54,717 nt of DNA from Profundibacterium mesophilum KAUST100406-0324 (lineage in GTDB: Bacteria > Pseudomonadota > Alphaproteobacteria > Rhodobacterales > Rhodobacteraceae): NCBI RefSeq assembly GCF_009835145.1, contig NZ_APKE01000003.1, positions 1 through 54,717 on the forward strand. The letters are read 5' to 3'. Position numbers and translations under genes: made by a program. Below, piece after piece: positions 8,040 through 16,082 of this stretch. Within the stretch, counting starts at the first letter, position 1. Each line of letters opens with the position of its first letter. The notes beneath the pieces are model-generated. The model was not told the DNA's origin. It searched no databases and saw nothing but the letters and a program-made list of their open reading frames with translations.

Positions 8040-8075
8040 AGGGGCATGACCGGTATATCCGGTGCATGCCCCTTT
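8040..8075 (+). terminator. Strong hairpin between GTA g2 and g3
   Basis: AGGGGCATG (8040-8048) pairs with CATGCCCCT (8065-8073), extended inward by ACCGG/CCGGT around a TATAT loop with one bulged base. Only three T residues follow, so this may be a partial terminator or an RNA-processing and stability element. It occupies most of the 123-bp gap, the largest inside the cluster. Confidence 0.5.
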
Positions 8076-8118
8076 GCGTTTCTGGCCCTCCACGGGCGGA
8101 CCGAAGGAGCGATGCACG

Positions 8119-9297
8119 ATGTTCGAATTCATGAAAAGGGCGGCCGAGGCGAAAGCGCCGCCGCAGGTCAAGGCGTCGGCGACGGGCCGGGTGATCAGCA
8201 CCAGCAGCGGGCGCGTGGCCTGGACGCCGCGCGATACCGCCTCGTTGATACGCAATGGCTTCATCGGCAATCCGGTCGGGTTCAGGGCGGTCAAGATGAT
8301 CATCGAGGCCGCTGCCGCGATCCCCCTGGTCGTTCAGGACCGCGAGCGGCGATACGAACGGCATCCCGTCCTCGCCGTGATCGACAGACCGAACCAGGGG
8401 CAGGGCCAGGCGGAGTTCTTCGAGGCGCTCTATGGCCAGATGCTGCTCAGCGGCAACGGCTATGTCGAGGCGGTCGGGGGGCCTTCGCTGCCTGCCGAGC
8501 TGCATGTGCTGCGCTCGGAGCGGATGTCGCTCGTGCCGGGGGCCGACGGCTGGCCGGTCGCATACGATTACACGGTCGGCGGCCGCAAGCACCGCTTCGC
8601 GCTGGGGGAAGGTCCCCCGCCGATCTGCCATATCCGCAATTTCCATCCGCTCGACGATCATTACGGGCTTGCGCCCATGCAGGCGGCCGCCGTTGCGGTG
8701 GACGTGCACAGCGCCGCGTCACGCTGGTCCAAGGCGCTGCTCGACAACGCCGCGCGCCCCTCGGGAGCGATCGTCTATCGCGGCGAGGACGGACAGCTCT
8801 CGGCCGATCAATATGACCGGCTCGTCAGCGAGATGGAGCAGCATCACCAGGGCGCGCGCAATGCCGGTCGCCCGATGCTCCTCGAAGGCGGGCTCGATTG
8901 GAAGCCGATGGGGTTCAGCCCGTCCGACATGGAGTTCCATGAGACCAAGCTCGCCGCGGCGCGGGAGATCGCGCTCGCCTACGGAGTGCCGCCCATGCTG
9001 CTCGGGATCCCCGGCGAGGCGACCTATTCCAACTACCAGGAGGCCCATCGCGCCTTCTACCGGCTGACCGTCCTTCCATTGGCGTCGAAGGTCGCGGCCT
9101 CCCTGGCGCATTGGCTCGAAGGGTTCACCGGGGAGGAAGTCGAGCTGCGTCCCGATCTCGACAAGGTGCCGGCACTGGCCGCCGAGCGCGAGGCCCAATG
9201 GAAGCGCGTGTCGCAGGCCGATTTCCTGAGCCCGGGCGAGAAGCGGCTCCTTCTGGGGCTGCCGGCGCGGCCCGCCGACGAGGATGAACGAGCGTGA
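8119..9297 (+). CDS. GTA gp3, portal protein
   Basis: Forms the dodecameric ring at the capsid vertex through which DNA passes. The 392-residue product belongs to the HK97/lambda-type phage portal family; recognisable segments are FRAVKMIIEAAAAIPL, LLSGNGYVEAV and the C-terminal PPMLLGIPGEATYSNYQEA. Start is ATG 8119, nine bases after AAGGAG; another ATG at 8112 is out of frame. Length agrees with other GTA portals. The stop is followed 14 bases later by the protease gene, so the small g3.5 frame described between g3 and g4 in R. capsulatus is absent here. Confidence 0.93.
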   Translation: MFEFMKRAAEAKAPPQVKASATGRVISTSSGRVAWTPRDTASLIRNGFIGNPVGFRAVKMIIEAAAAIPLVVQDRERRYERHPVLAVIDRPNQGQGQAEFFEALYGQMLLSGNGYVEAVGGPSLPAELHVLRSERMSLVPGADGWPVAYDYTVGGRKHRFALGEGPPPICHIRNFHPLDDHYGLAPMQAAAVAVDVHSAASRWSKALLDNAARPSGAIVYRGEDGQLSADQYDRLVSEMEQHHQGARNAGRPMLLEGGLDWKPMGFSPSDMEFHETKLAAAREIALAYGVPPMLLGIPGEATYSNYQEAHRAFYRLTVLPLASKVAASLAHWLEGFTGEEVELRPDLDKVPALAAEREAQWKRVSQADFLSPGEKRLLLGLPARPADEDERA

Positions 9298-9311
9298 GGA
9301 GATCGCATAGC

Positions 9312-9893
9312 ATGACCGAAGACAATCCCAGCCTGGAACGCAAGTTCTGCGGCGGCGGTAGTGGACTGACCCTGGGTCAGGACGCGCGGATCAGCGGGTA
9401 TGCCTCGCTCTTCGGTGCGCGTGACAGCGGCGGCGACGTGGTCGGGCCGGGGGCTTTCGCCGCCAGTCTCGCGGCGCTTGCCGCCGATAATGGCAAGGTC
9501 AGGATGCTCTGGCAGCACGATCCGGGCGAGCCGATCGGCGTGTGGGATGAGGTACGCGAGGATGCGCGCGGCCTTTTCGTCGAGGGCCGGCTCCTGACCG
9601 ATGTGGCGCGTGGCCGCGAGGCCGCTTCGCTGCTGGCGGCGGGCGCGATCGACGGCCTGTCCATTGGATACAGGGTGCAAAAAGCCACGCGTGACGATGC
9701 CGGACAGCGTCTGCTGACACGGATCGAGCTGTGGGAAGTGTCGCTTGTGACCTTTCCGATGCTGCCATCGGCACGGGTGGCGGGCAAGGCCGTGGGGGAG
9801 GCGGCGGAGCTGCGCAAGCTGGGCGCCGGATTGCGTAGGGCCGGTCGCCTGCTGTCGGGAACGAAGACATCAAAGAGGAGCGAAAGCACATGA
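9312..9893 (+). CDS. GTA gp4, HK97-family prohead protease
   Basis: Serine protease that trims the capsid protein during head maturation. From ATG 9312 (AGGAG ten bases upstream) the product is 193 residues. The family's catalytic pair is visible as His69 in MLWQHDPGEPIG and Ser117 in AIDGLSIGY. A GTG at 9294 overlapping the portal stop would add six residues and cannot be excluded. The last codons overlap the capsid gene by four bases (ATGA). Confidence 0.93.
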   Translation: MTEDNPSLERKFCGGGSGLTLGQDARISGYASLFGARDSGGDVVGPGAFAASLAALAADNGKVRMLWQHDPGEPIGVWDEVREDARGLFVEGRLLTDVARGREAASLLAAGAIDGLSIGYRVQKATRDDAGQRLLTRIELWEVSLVTFPMLPSARVAGKAVGEAAELRKLGAGLRRAGRLLSGTKTSKRSEST

Positions 9894-11062
9894 ACGAAGT
9901 GAACGGCGCAGCACGCGCCGCGGGTGACGGCGATCTTGGTATCGACGGGGCGATCGACGAATTCGTTCGCCATGTCAGTGAGTTCAAGGACGACGTGGAT
10001 AACAGGCTTCAACAACAGGAAGAGCGAATGACCATGCTTGATCGTAAATCACGGGCCACGATGCGCCCTCTTCTCGCACAAGCCGCCGCTCCCGAGCTGC
10101 CGCATCAGAAAGCCTTTGCCGCCTATCTGCGCTCGGGTGATGACGACGCGCTGCGCGGTATCGCGGTCGAGGAGAAGGCGATGAGCACGGCGGTGGCCGC
10201 CGATGGGGGCTACCTCGTCGATCCGCAGACCGCCGAGACGGTGCGCGGTGTGTTGCGCTCCGCGGCATCGCTGCGCCAGATCGCCAATATCGTGACCGTC
10301 GATGCGACCTCCTACGATTTGCTCGTGGACCATACGGAGATGGGCAGCGGCTGGTCGAACGAGACCGGCAGTCCCCCCGAGACCGGCACCCCCGTGATCG
10401 ACAGGATCACCATCGCGCTGCACGAGCTGAGCGCGCTTCCCAAGGCGAGCCAACGGCTTCTGGACGACGCGGCCTTCGACATAGAAAGCTGGCTTGCCGG
10501 CCGGATCGCCGAGCGTTTCGCCCGTGCCGAGGCGGCGGCCTTCGTGACGGGCGACGGGATCGACAAGCCGCGCGGTTTCCTCGACCATCCCGCCATCGAC
10601 GAGGCGAACTGGAGCTGGGGCAGCATCGGGATGGTGGGCACCGGTAAGGCGGGCGCCTTCGACGGCCCGGATGCGATCGTCGATCTGGTCTATGCGCTGG
10701 GCGCGCAATACCGTGCCGGAGCGTCCTTCGTGATGAACTCGAAGACGGCCGGCGCCGTGCGCAAGCTCAAGGATGCCGACGGACGTTTCCTGTGGTCCGA
10801 CGGCCTCGCGGCGCAGGAGCCGGCGCGCCTGCTGGGGTATCCGGTGAGCATCTGCGAGGACATGCCCGACATCGCGGTGGACGCGACGGCAATCGCCTTC
10901 GGAGACTTCGCGGCCGGCTACACGATCGCCGAGCGTCCCGACCTGCGGATCCTGCGCGATCCGTTCAGCGCCAAGCCGCATGTCCTCTTCTATGCGACCA
11001 AGCGGGTGGGCGGCGACGTGAGCGATTTCGCGGCCATCAAGCTTCTCAGGTTCGGCCTCTGA
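9890..11062 (+). CDS. GTA gp5, major capsid protein (HK97 fold)
   Basis: 390-residue capsid subunit. The first about 100 residues are charged and helical and contain a coiled-coil-like stretch (EFKDDVDNRLQQQEERM), the delta/scaffold region expected to be removed by gp4. The mature HK97-fold part begins near EEKAMSTAVAADGGYLVDP, continues through the ETGSPPETGTP loop and ends in KLLRFGL. The gene overlaps the protease gene by four bases and is followed by a very stable hairpin at 11071-11097, which would favour high capsid expression. Confidence 0.95.
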   Translation: MNEVNGAARAAGDGDLGIDGAIDEFVRHVSEFKDDVDNRLQQQEERMTMLDRKSRATMRPLLAQAAAPELPHQKAFAAYLRSGDDDALRGIAVEEKAMSTAVAADGGYLVDPQTAETVRGVLRSAASLRQIANIVTVDATSYDLLVDHTEMGSGWSNETGSPPETGTPVIDRITIALHELSALPKASQRLLDDAAFDIESWLAGRIAERFARAEAAAFVTGDGIDKPRGFLDHPAIDEANWSWGSIGMVGTGKAGAFDGPDAIVDLVYALGAQYRAGASFVMNSKTAGAVRKLKDADGRFLWSDGLAAQEPARLLGYPVSICEDMPDIAVDATAIAFGDFAAGYTIAERPDLRILRDPFSAKPHVLFYATKRVGGDVSDFAAIKLLRFGL

Positions 11063-11070
11063 TGCCGCTT

Positions 11071-11097
11071 GCGGCCGGGTCCTTCGGGCCCGGCCGC
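11071..11097 (+). terminator. Very stable hairpin after the capsid gene
   Basis: GCGGCCGGG (11071-11079) pairs with CCCGGCCGC (11089-11097) and the stem can extend inward to a tight UUC loop. It starts 8 bp after the capsid stop and has no T tract. Most likely it protects the 3' end of the capsid message or causes partial termination. Confidence 0.5.
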
Positions 11098-11138
11098 GCC
11101 GAGCACGAGGCGGACGACGGCGAGGGAAGGATCACCAG

Positions 11139-11732
11139 GTGTTGAAAGAACTAGAAAAGGTGCCGGACACGGCCCTGCCGCTTGCCCAGCTGCGCGGTCA
11201 GTTACGGTTGGGCAGCGGCTTTTCCGATGACGATCTGCAGGACGAGCTGTTGATCGGGGCGCTCAGGGCGGCCGTGGCATTGATCGAGACGCATTGCGCG
11301 AAGGTCCTGATCGAACGGGATTTCGAGCTGCGGATCGAGCATTGGCGCCTTCCCGAGGCCCATCCGTTTCCACGTGCGCCGGTCAGCCGCATCGTCGAGC
11401 TGGTGCATGGCGGATCCGACGGCCGGATGCGGACCGCCGCGCCGGAACGTTACCGCCTGGTGGAGGATCTGCACCGGCCCGAGCTGCGTGCACGCGGCGG
11501 GGTTCTGCCGGGGCACGGCGCCGCCGGGGGACTGAGGCTGCGGTTCACGGCGGGTTTCGGGCCGAGCTGGGCCGATGTTCCCGATGATCTGGGTCTGGCT
11601 GTCCTGCAACTCGCGGTCCGCTTCTATGAACGCCGCGGCGGCGAGGAGGAAACCGTTCCGCTGCCCGCCGGGGTCATCCGCCTGCTGGCGCCCTATCGCA
11701 ACCTGCGGCTTGTCGCCGGGAGGCAGGGATGA
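11139..11732 (+). CDS. GTA gp6, head-tail connector (phiE125 gp8-type)
   Basis: 197-residue protein of the conserved phage connector family placed after the capsid gene in GTAs. It is expected to bind below the portal as the adaptor ring. The N-terminal helical part (ALIGALRAAVALIETHCAK region) and the segment LRLRFTAGFGPSWADVPDDLGLAVLQLAVRFYE are characteristic. It starts with GTG at 11139, 76 bp after the capsid gene; a TTG one codon later is an alternative. It overlaps g7 by four bases. Confidence 0.85.
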   Translation: MLKELEKVPDTALPLAQLRGQLRLGSGFSDDDLQDELLIGALRAAVALIETHCAKVLIERDFELRIEHWRLPEAHPFPRAPVSRIVELVHGGSDGRMRTAAPERYRLVEDLHRPELRARGGVLPGHGAAGGLRLRFTAGFGPSWADVPDDLGLAVLQLAVRFYERRGGEEETVPLPAGVIRLLAPYRNLRLVAGRQG

Positions 11733-12067
11733 AGGTGCCGCGTCTGAACCGCCCCCTGGTGCTCGAAGCGGCCGGTGCCACGCCGGATGGCGCTGGCGGG
11801 CATGTCAGGGAATGGCGCGTGCTCGGCACGCTTTGGGGTGCCGTCGAGCCGGGGCGGGGGCGCGAGGTGGCCGGGATCGGCGGAGCGCTGTCGCGTGTCG
11901 TCTACAAGATCACGCTGCGTGCCGCACCCCAGGGTGCGCCGTCGCGGCCGGTGGCCGGACAGCGCCTGCGCGACGGGGCGCGGATCTTCGCGCTGCTCTC
12001 GGTCACCGAGGCGGATGCCGACGGACGCTACCTGCTGTGCATCGCAGAAGAGGAGATCGCTGCATGA
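11729..12067 (+). CDS. GTA gp7, head closure / head-tail joining protein
   Basis: 112-residue protein at the position of the SPP1 gp16-like head-closure (stopper) protein. It starts with the KVPRLNRPLVLEA segment and contains the short beta-rich core typical of the family (WRVLGTLWGAVEP, YKITLRAAP). It overlaps both neighbours by four bases through ATGA junctions, indicating coupled translation in an ordered connector module g6-g7-g8. Assignment rests on length, order and general resemblance. Confidence 0.82.
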   Translation: MKVPRLNRPLVLEAAGATPDGAGGHVREWRVLGTLWGAVEPGRGREVAGIGGALSRVVYKITLRAAPQGAPSRPVAGQRLRDGARIFALLSVTEADADGRYLLCIAEEEIAA

Positions 12068-12486
12068 GCTATGCATTGGCCGCCGGATTGCAGGCTGCCC
12101 TCTATGCCCGGCTGAACGGCTGGCAAGGGCTGACAGGTCTCATCGGCAGCGCGGTCTACGACGCGCTGCCCGAGGGGCCGATCGCCGGAACCTACGTGGT
12201 GATCGGCGAGGAGGAAGCACGCGACAGCTCGGACGTCACGGGTGCGGGGGCGCTCCACGCGGTGACGGTCGCGGTGATCTCTGATGCGAGCGGCTTTGGT
12301 GAGGCGAAGCGGGCAGCAGCGGCCATCTGCGACGCGCTGCGCGAGCCGCCGCCGGCCTTGCCGCGCGGCCGGATCGCCGGGCTCTGGTTCGACCGGGCCC
12401 GTGCGAGACGCATCGATGCGGGCACGCGCCGGCGCATCGATCTTCGGTTCCGCATCCGCACGCAAGACGACGCGCTGCCTGTTTGA
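12064..12486 (+). CDS. GTA gp8, DUF3168 tail terminator
   Basis: 140-residue DUF3168-family protein, the ring that ends tail assembly and joins it to the head. The family pattern is visible in LQAALYARL, VYDALPEG, YVVIGEEEARD and the C-terminal strand RRIDLRFRIRT. The start is the ATG overlapping the g7 stop; the same frame runs upstream to 11575 but only as read-through within g6 and g7. It is followed by the tail tube gene after 21 bp. Confidence 0.87.
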   Translation: MSYALAAGLQAALYARLNGWQGLTGLIGSAVYDALPEGPIAGTYVVIGEEEARDSSDVTGAGALHAVTVAVISDASGFGEAKRAAAAICDALREPPPALPRGRIAGLWFDRARARRIDAGTRRRIDLRFRIRTQDDALPV

Positions 12487-12507
12487 CGACATCAAGGGAG
12501 AAACGAC

Positions 12508-12921
12508 ATGACCGTTCAGAACGGCAAGGACCTACTCATCAAGCTCGACCTGACCGGAGCAGGACAGTTCGAGACCATTGCGGGCCTGCGGGCCACGCGG
12601 ATCGGCTTCAATGCCGAGACGGTCGACGTGACCAACCTGGAGAGCCAGGGCGGCTGGCGCGAATTGCTCGGCGGGGCCGGGGTGAAGAGCGCGGCGATCT
12701 CGGGGTCGGGCGTGTTCCGGGACGCGGCCACGGACGAGCGGGCCCGTCAGATCTTCTTTGCCGGCGAGACGCCCGATTTCCAGGTCGTGATCCCGGGCTT
12801 CGGGATCGTGCAGGGCGCGTTCCAGATCACGGCGATCGATTATTCCGGCAGCTATAACGGCGAGGCGGCCTATGAGCTGTCCCTGGCTTCTGCCGGTGTC
12901 CTCGATTTCTCGGCGCTGTGA
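12508..12921 (+). CDS. GTA gp9, major tail tube protein
   Basis: 137-residue tail tube subunit of the TP901-1 major tail protein type. It begins VQNGKDLLIKLD and includes the typical AETVDVTNLES segment and ISGSGVFRDAATDE. A clear ribosome site (AAGGGAGAAACG) sets the ATG at 12508. The stop overlaps the next ATG by one base. As the tube subunit it is needed in many copies, matching its own strong ribosome site. Confidence 0.92.
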   Translation: MTVQNGKDLLIKLDLTGAGQFETIAGLRATRIGFNAETVDVTNLESQGGWRELLGGAGVKSAAISGSGVFRDAATDERARQIFFAGETPDFQVVIPGFGIVQGAFQITAIDYSGSYNGEAAYELSLASAGVLDFSAL

Positions 12922-13238
12922 TGGGTAATCCGTGGGCATCCGAAGTGAGCCTGCGCCTCGACGGGGTGCAATACCGTGCGAAGCTCACCCTCGGCGCTCT
13001 GGCCGAGCTCGAGGCGGAACTGGGGACGGACTCCCTTGTCGCCCTTGCCGAGCGGTTCGAGGGCGGAACCTGCTCGGGGCGCGACGTGCTGGCGCTGCTG
13101 GCCGCGGGGCTGCGCGGTGGCGGCTGGCAGGGGGAGACGCGCGATCTGTTGCAGGTCGATATCGAGGGCGGCCCGCTGCGCGCGGCGCAAAGCGCGGGGC
13201 GGTTGCTGGCCCTGGCCTTCGCGCCGCCGGAGGATTGA
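12921..13238 (+). CDS. GTA gp10, tail assembly chaperone-like protein
   Basis: 105-residue protein of the GTA gp10 family, encoded between the tail tube and tape measure genes where siphophages carry tail assembly chaperones. Recognisable segments are KLTLGALAELEAELG and GRDVLALLAAGLRGGGW. Start taken as the ATG in TGATG at the g9 stop; a GTG one codon upstream is possible. It is not expected in the finished particle. Three bases separate it from g10.1. Confidence 0.85.
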   Translation: MGNPWASEVSLRLDGVQYRAKLTLGALAELEAELGTDSLVALAERFEGGTCSGRDVLALLAAGLRGGGWQGETRDLLQVDIEGGPLRAAQSAGRLLALAFAPPED

Positions 13239-13241
13239 CGC

Positions 13242-13448
13242 ATGGATTGGAACGGCCTGATGCGGGCGGCCATCGCGGAGCGCGGTATCTCGCCGGCGCT
13301 CTTCTGGTCGCTGAGCCCCGCCGAGCTTTCGATGATGCTCGGCAGGACGAAGAGCCTGCCGATGGGACGTGCGGGATTGGCGTCGCTACTTGAGGCCTTT
13401 CCCGACGCGACCCCCGAAACGACCCCCGAGAAGGATATCGACGAATGA
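13242..13448 (+). CDS. GTA gp10.1, small tail assembly chaperone
   Basis: 68-residue protein typical of the small frame found between g10 and g11 in GTAs (phage tail assembly chaperone, TAC_3-like). It holds the pattern MRAAIAERGISPALFWSLSP and a MLGRTKSLPMGRAGLASL helix. In siphophages the second chaperone product is often made by frameshifting; here it is a separate gene with its own ATG, three bases after g10. It overlaps g11 by four bases. Confidence 0.85.
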   Translation: MDWNGLMRAAIAERGISPALFWSLSPAELSMMLGRTKSLPMGRAGLASLLEAFPDATPETTPEKDIDE

Positions 13449-14098
13449 GCGATTTCGACACGTTCCGCGACGGGCTCGAGGAACTCGAGGAGACATTCGG
13501 CGCCGGGCGCAACGTGGCCGCGGCCTTCGATGCGCAGCTGCGCGATCTGCAAGGCAGTCTCGGCGGCGCGCAGCGCGATGCGGGCGCGCTCTCGGCGGGC
13601 ATCGGTCGCGGGCTGCGGCGCGCGTTCGACGGGCTGATCCTCGAAGGCGACAAGCTGGGTGATGCGCTGTCCGGCATCGCGCGTTCGATCGCCGACACGG
13701 CCTATTCCGCGGCGGTTGCCCCGGTGGCGCGCGGGGCGGGCGGCCTGATCTCGGGGGGGATCGAGAACGTGGTGGCAAGCCTTCTGCCGGGGGGCGGCGC
13801 GGGCGGCTTCGCCCAAGGCAGGGTGATGCCATTCGCCAAGGGCGGCGTGGTCAGCGGACCCGTGGCCTTCCCGATGCAGGGTGGCACGGGCTTGATGGGC
13901 GAAGCGGGACCGGAGGCGATCATGCCGCTGGCGCGCGGTCCCGATTACCGCCTTGGGGTACGGGGCGGCGCGGGCGCGCGTCCGGTGACGGTGGTGATGA
14001 ACATCACGACCCCCGATGCCGAAGGGTTTGCCCGCTCGCGCAGTCAGATCGCCGCAAGGATGAGCCGCGCGATCGCGAGCGGCCAGAGAAACCGGTAG
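13445..14098 (+). CDS. GTA gp11, tail tape measure protein
   Basis: 217-residue tape measure protein. It has an N-terminal helical region rich in Asp and Glu, a GLRRAFDGLILEGDKLGDALSGIARSIAD helix, a Gly/Ala-rich middle and the conserved AQGRVMPFAKGGVVSGP and MGEAGPEAIMPLARGPDG-like part near 135-170. Tape measures fix tail length, so this very short one predicts a tail of a few tens of nanometres, as in known GTAs and unlike most siphophages. Confidence 0.9.
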   Translation: MSDFDTFRDGLEELEETFGAGRNVAAAFDAQLRDLQGSLGGAQRDAGALSAGIGRGLRRAFDGLILEGDKLGDALSGIARSIADTAYSAAVAPVARGAGGLISGGIENVVASLLPGGGAGGFAQGRVMPFAKGGVVSGPVAFPMQGGTGLMGEAGPEAIMPLARGPDYRLGVRGGAGARPVTVVMNITTPDAEGFARSRSQIAARMSRAIASGQRNR

Positions 14099-14113
14099 GA
14101 CAGGGAGTTTCAT

Positions 14114-14746
14114 ATGAGTTTCCACGAGATACGATTTCCCGCCAGCCTGAGCTTCGGCGCGCTGGGCGGTCCGGAACGGCGCACGCAGATCGTGACCCTC
14201 GCCAACGGTTTCGAGGAGCGCAACACGCCATGGGCCCATTCGCGCCGGCGCTATGACGCCGGGCTCGGCTTGCGTTCGCTCGAGGATGTCGAGACGCTCA
14301 TCGCCTTCTTCGAGGCGCGGCAAGGACCGTTGATCGGGTTCCGCTGGAAGGACTGGGCGGATTTCAAGTCCTGTGCGGCGGGATCCGCGCCGGCGCATGG
14401 CGATCAGCAGATCGGCATTGGTGACGGTGCGCAGCGGGTCTTCGCGCTGTGCAAGACCTACCGCTCGGGACCTGCGCAATACAGCCGCCCGATCACCAAG
14501 CCGGTGGCCGGGTCGGTCAGGCTGGCCCTGGCGGATGATCCGCTGCGCGAGGGTGTGCACTACACGCTCGATCCCGCGCGGGGGACTGTCACGCTCGAGG
14601 TGCCGCCGCCCCTGGGTGTTCAGCTTACCGCCGGGTTCGAGTTCGATGTGCCGGCCCGCTTCGATACCGACATCATCAGGACCTCGGTCGCGAATTTCCA
14701 GGCCGGAGAAGTTCCGGACGTGCCGGTGATCGAGGTGCGGACATGA
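14114..14746 (+). CDS. GTA gp12, distal tail protein (DUF2460)
   Basis: 210-residue DUF2460 (TIGR02217) protein acting as the distal tail hexamer between tube and tip. The family start SFHEIRFPASLSFGALGGPERRT is clear, with GFEERNTPWAHSRRRYDAG and the C-terminal RTSVANFQAGEVPDVPVIEVRT. The ATG follows an AGGGAG site at 14102-14107. Four-base overlap with g13. Confidence 0.92.
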   Translation: MSFHEIRFPASLSFGALGGPERRTQIVTLANGFEERNTPWAHSRRRYDAGLGLRSLEDVETLIAFFEARQGPLIGFRWKDWADFKSCAAGSAPAHGDQQIGIGDGAQRVFALCKTYRSGPAQYSRPITKPVAGSVRLALADDPLREGVHYTLDPARGTVTLEVPPPLGVQLTAGFEFDVPARFDTDIIRTSVANFQAGEVPDVPVIEVRT

Positions 14747-15642
14747 CGGCGGGGATGCCGGCAGGCGGGACGCTCGATGCGCATCTGGCGGGCGGGGTGA
14801 CGACGGTGTGCCGCTGCTGGTTTCTCGAGCGGCGCGACGGGTTTCGCATGGGGTTCACCGATCACGACGCCGCCCTGCGCTTCGAGGGAATGGAGTTCCG
14901 TCCGCATGACGGGCTCAGCGGCCGCGCGATCGAGCAGACGAGCGGCCTGTCGGTGGACAATGGCGAGGTAGTCGGGATCCTGAGCGGCGCGGCACTGGAG
15001 GAGCGAGACATCCTTTCGGGACGGTTCGACGGGGCTGCTCTTACCGCCTGGTCGGTGAACTGGGCCGATCCGGCGCAGCGCGCAATGGAGTTTCGCGGAA
15101 CGCTGGGAGAGATCACGCGCAACGGCAACAGCTTCGCCGCGGAACTGCGCGGCCTGTCGGACGCATTGGCGGCGCCCACGGGACGGGTTTACCAGGCGCC
15201 TTGCGGGGCGGTGCTGGGCGATGCGCGATGCGGTGTCGAACTCTCCCCCGGCGCCTTTTGCGCCGAGGTGGCACTGGTGCGCGGCGGGGCCGATGGCGAG
15301 TTGGTCCCGGGGCCCCTTGAGGATCACGAGCCAGGCTGGTTCGCGGGCGGGCGCGCCGTCTTCCTCGATGGCGCCTGCGCCGGTCAGACGGTGCCGATCA
15401 GGCGGGACCGCCAGGCGGGGGAGGAGCGACGGATCGAGCTCTGGCAATCGCCCTGCGGTGATTTGCGGCCGGGCGACCGGGTGCGGTTGCTGGCAGGGTG
15501 CGACAAGGATGCACAGACCTGCGCGCACAAGTTCGGCAATATCGAGAACTTCCAGGGCTTTCCGCATCTGCCAGGCGACGACTGGCTGATGGCGGTGCCG
15601 GATCGGGGCGCGCGAAACGACGGCGGGAGCCTCGTTCGATGA
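14743..15642 (+). CDS. GTA gp13, tail hub protein (DUF2163, BR0599 family)
   Basis: 299-residue hub protein of the DUF2163/TIGR02218 family, forming the trimeric base of the tail tip. It is cysteine-rich toward the C-terminus: YQAPCGAVLGDARCG, SPCGDLR and GCDKDAQTCAHKFGN, followed by the family's NFQGFPHLPGDDW end. Related hub proteins such as lambda gpL bind an Fe-S cluster through such cysteines, so metal binding is likely here (inference). It starts at the ATGA overlap with g12 and overlaps g14 by four bases. Confidence 0.92.
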   Translation: MTAGMPAGGTLDAHLAGGVTTVCRCWFLERRDGFRMGFTDHDAALRFEGMEFRPHDGLSGRAIEQTSGLSVDNGEVVGILSGAALEERDILSGRFDGAALTAWSVNWADPAQRAMEFRGTLGEITRNGNSFAAELRGLSDALAAPTGRVYQAPCGAVLGDARCGVELSPGAFCAEVALVRGGADGELVPGPLEDHEPGWFAGGRAVFLDGACAGQTVPIRRDRQAGEERRIELWQSPCGDLRPGDRVRLLAGCDKDAQTCAHKFGNIENFQGFPHLPGDDWLMAVPDRGARNDGGSLVR

Positions 15643-16082
15643 GCGGCTCGCCCGAACATGCGGTCGAGACCGAGGCCCGGCTCTGGATCGGCACGCCCTA
15701 CCTCCATCAGGCGTCGTGCCGTGGGGCCGGGGCGGACTGCTTGGGCCTCGTGCGCGGTGTATGGCGCGGGCTCTACGGCGTCGAGCCGGAGGCCAGCGGC
15801 CCCTATACCGCCGATTGGTCCGAGCCACGCGGGGAAGAGCGCCTGTGGCAGGCCGCGCTGCGCCACATGGTGCCGGCGGTTTCGGCGGGGCCGCGCAGCG
15901 GTGAGCTGCTGCTGTTCCGGATGCGGCGCGGCGCGGTGGCCAAGCATCTGGGGATCGCGTCGCGCGGCGGGCGGTGCGTCATCCACGCCTATGCACGCCA
16001 CGGCGTCGTCGAAAGCACGCTCTGCCCCTCCTGGCGCGGACGCATTGCCGCGCGTTTCACATTCCCGCAAAGGAGCCCATGA
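15639..16082 (+). CDS. GTA gp14, NlpC/P60 cell-wall peptidase
   Basis: 147-residue NlpC/P60 cysteine peptidase (TIGR02219) carried in the tail tip, expected to cut peptide cross-links in the recipient's murein as DNA is delivered. The catalytic set is visible: Cys34 in GADCLGLVRG, His103 in VAKHLGIA and His116 in VIHAYARHG. The start is the ATG overlapping the g13 stop; the upstream frame from 15498 is read-through. Four-base overlap with g15. Confidence 0.94.
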   Translation: MSGSPEHAVETEARLWIGTPYLHQASCRGAGADCLGLVRGVWRGLYGVEPEASGPYTADWSEPRGEERLWQAALRHMVPAVSAGPRSGELLLFRMRRGAVAKHLGIASRGGRCVIHAYARHGVVESTLCPSWRGRIAARFTFPQRSP

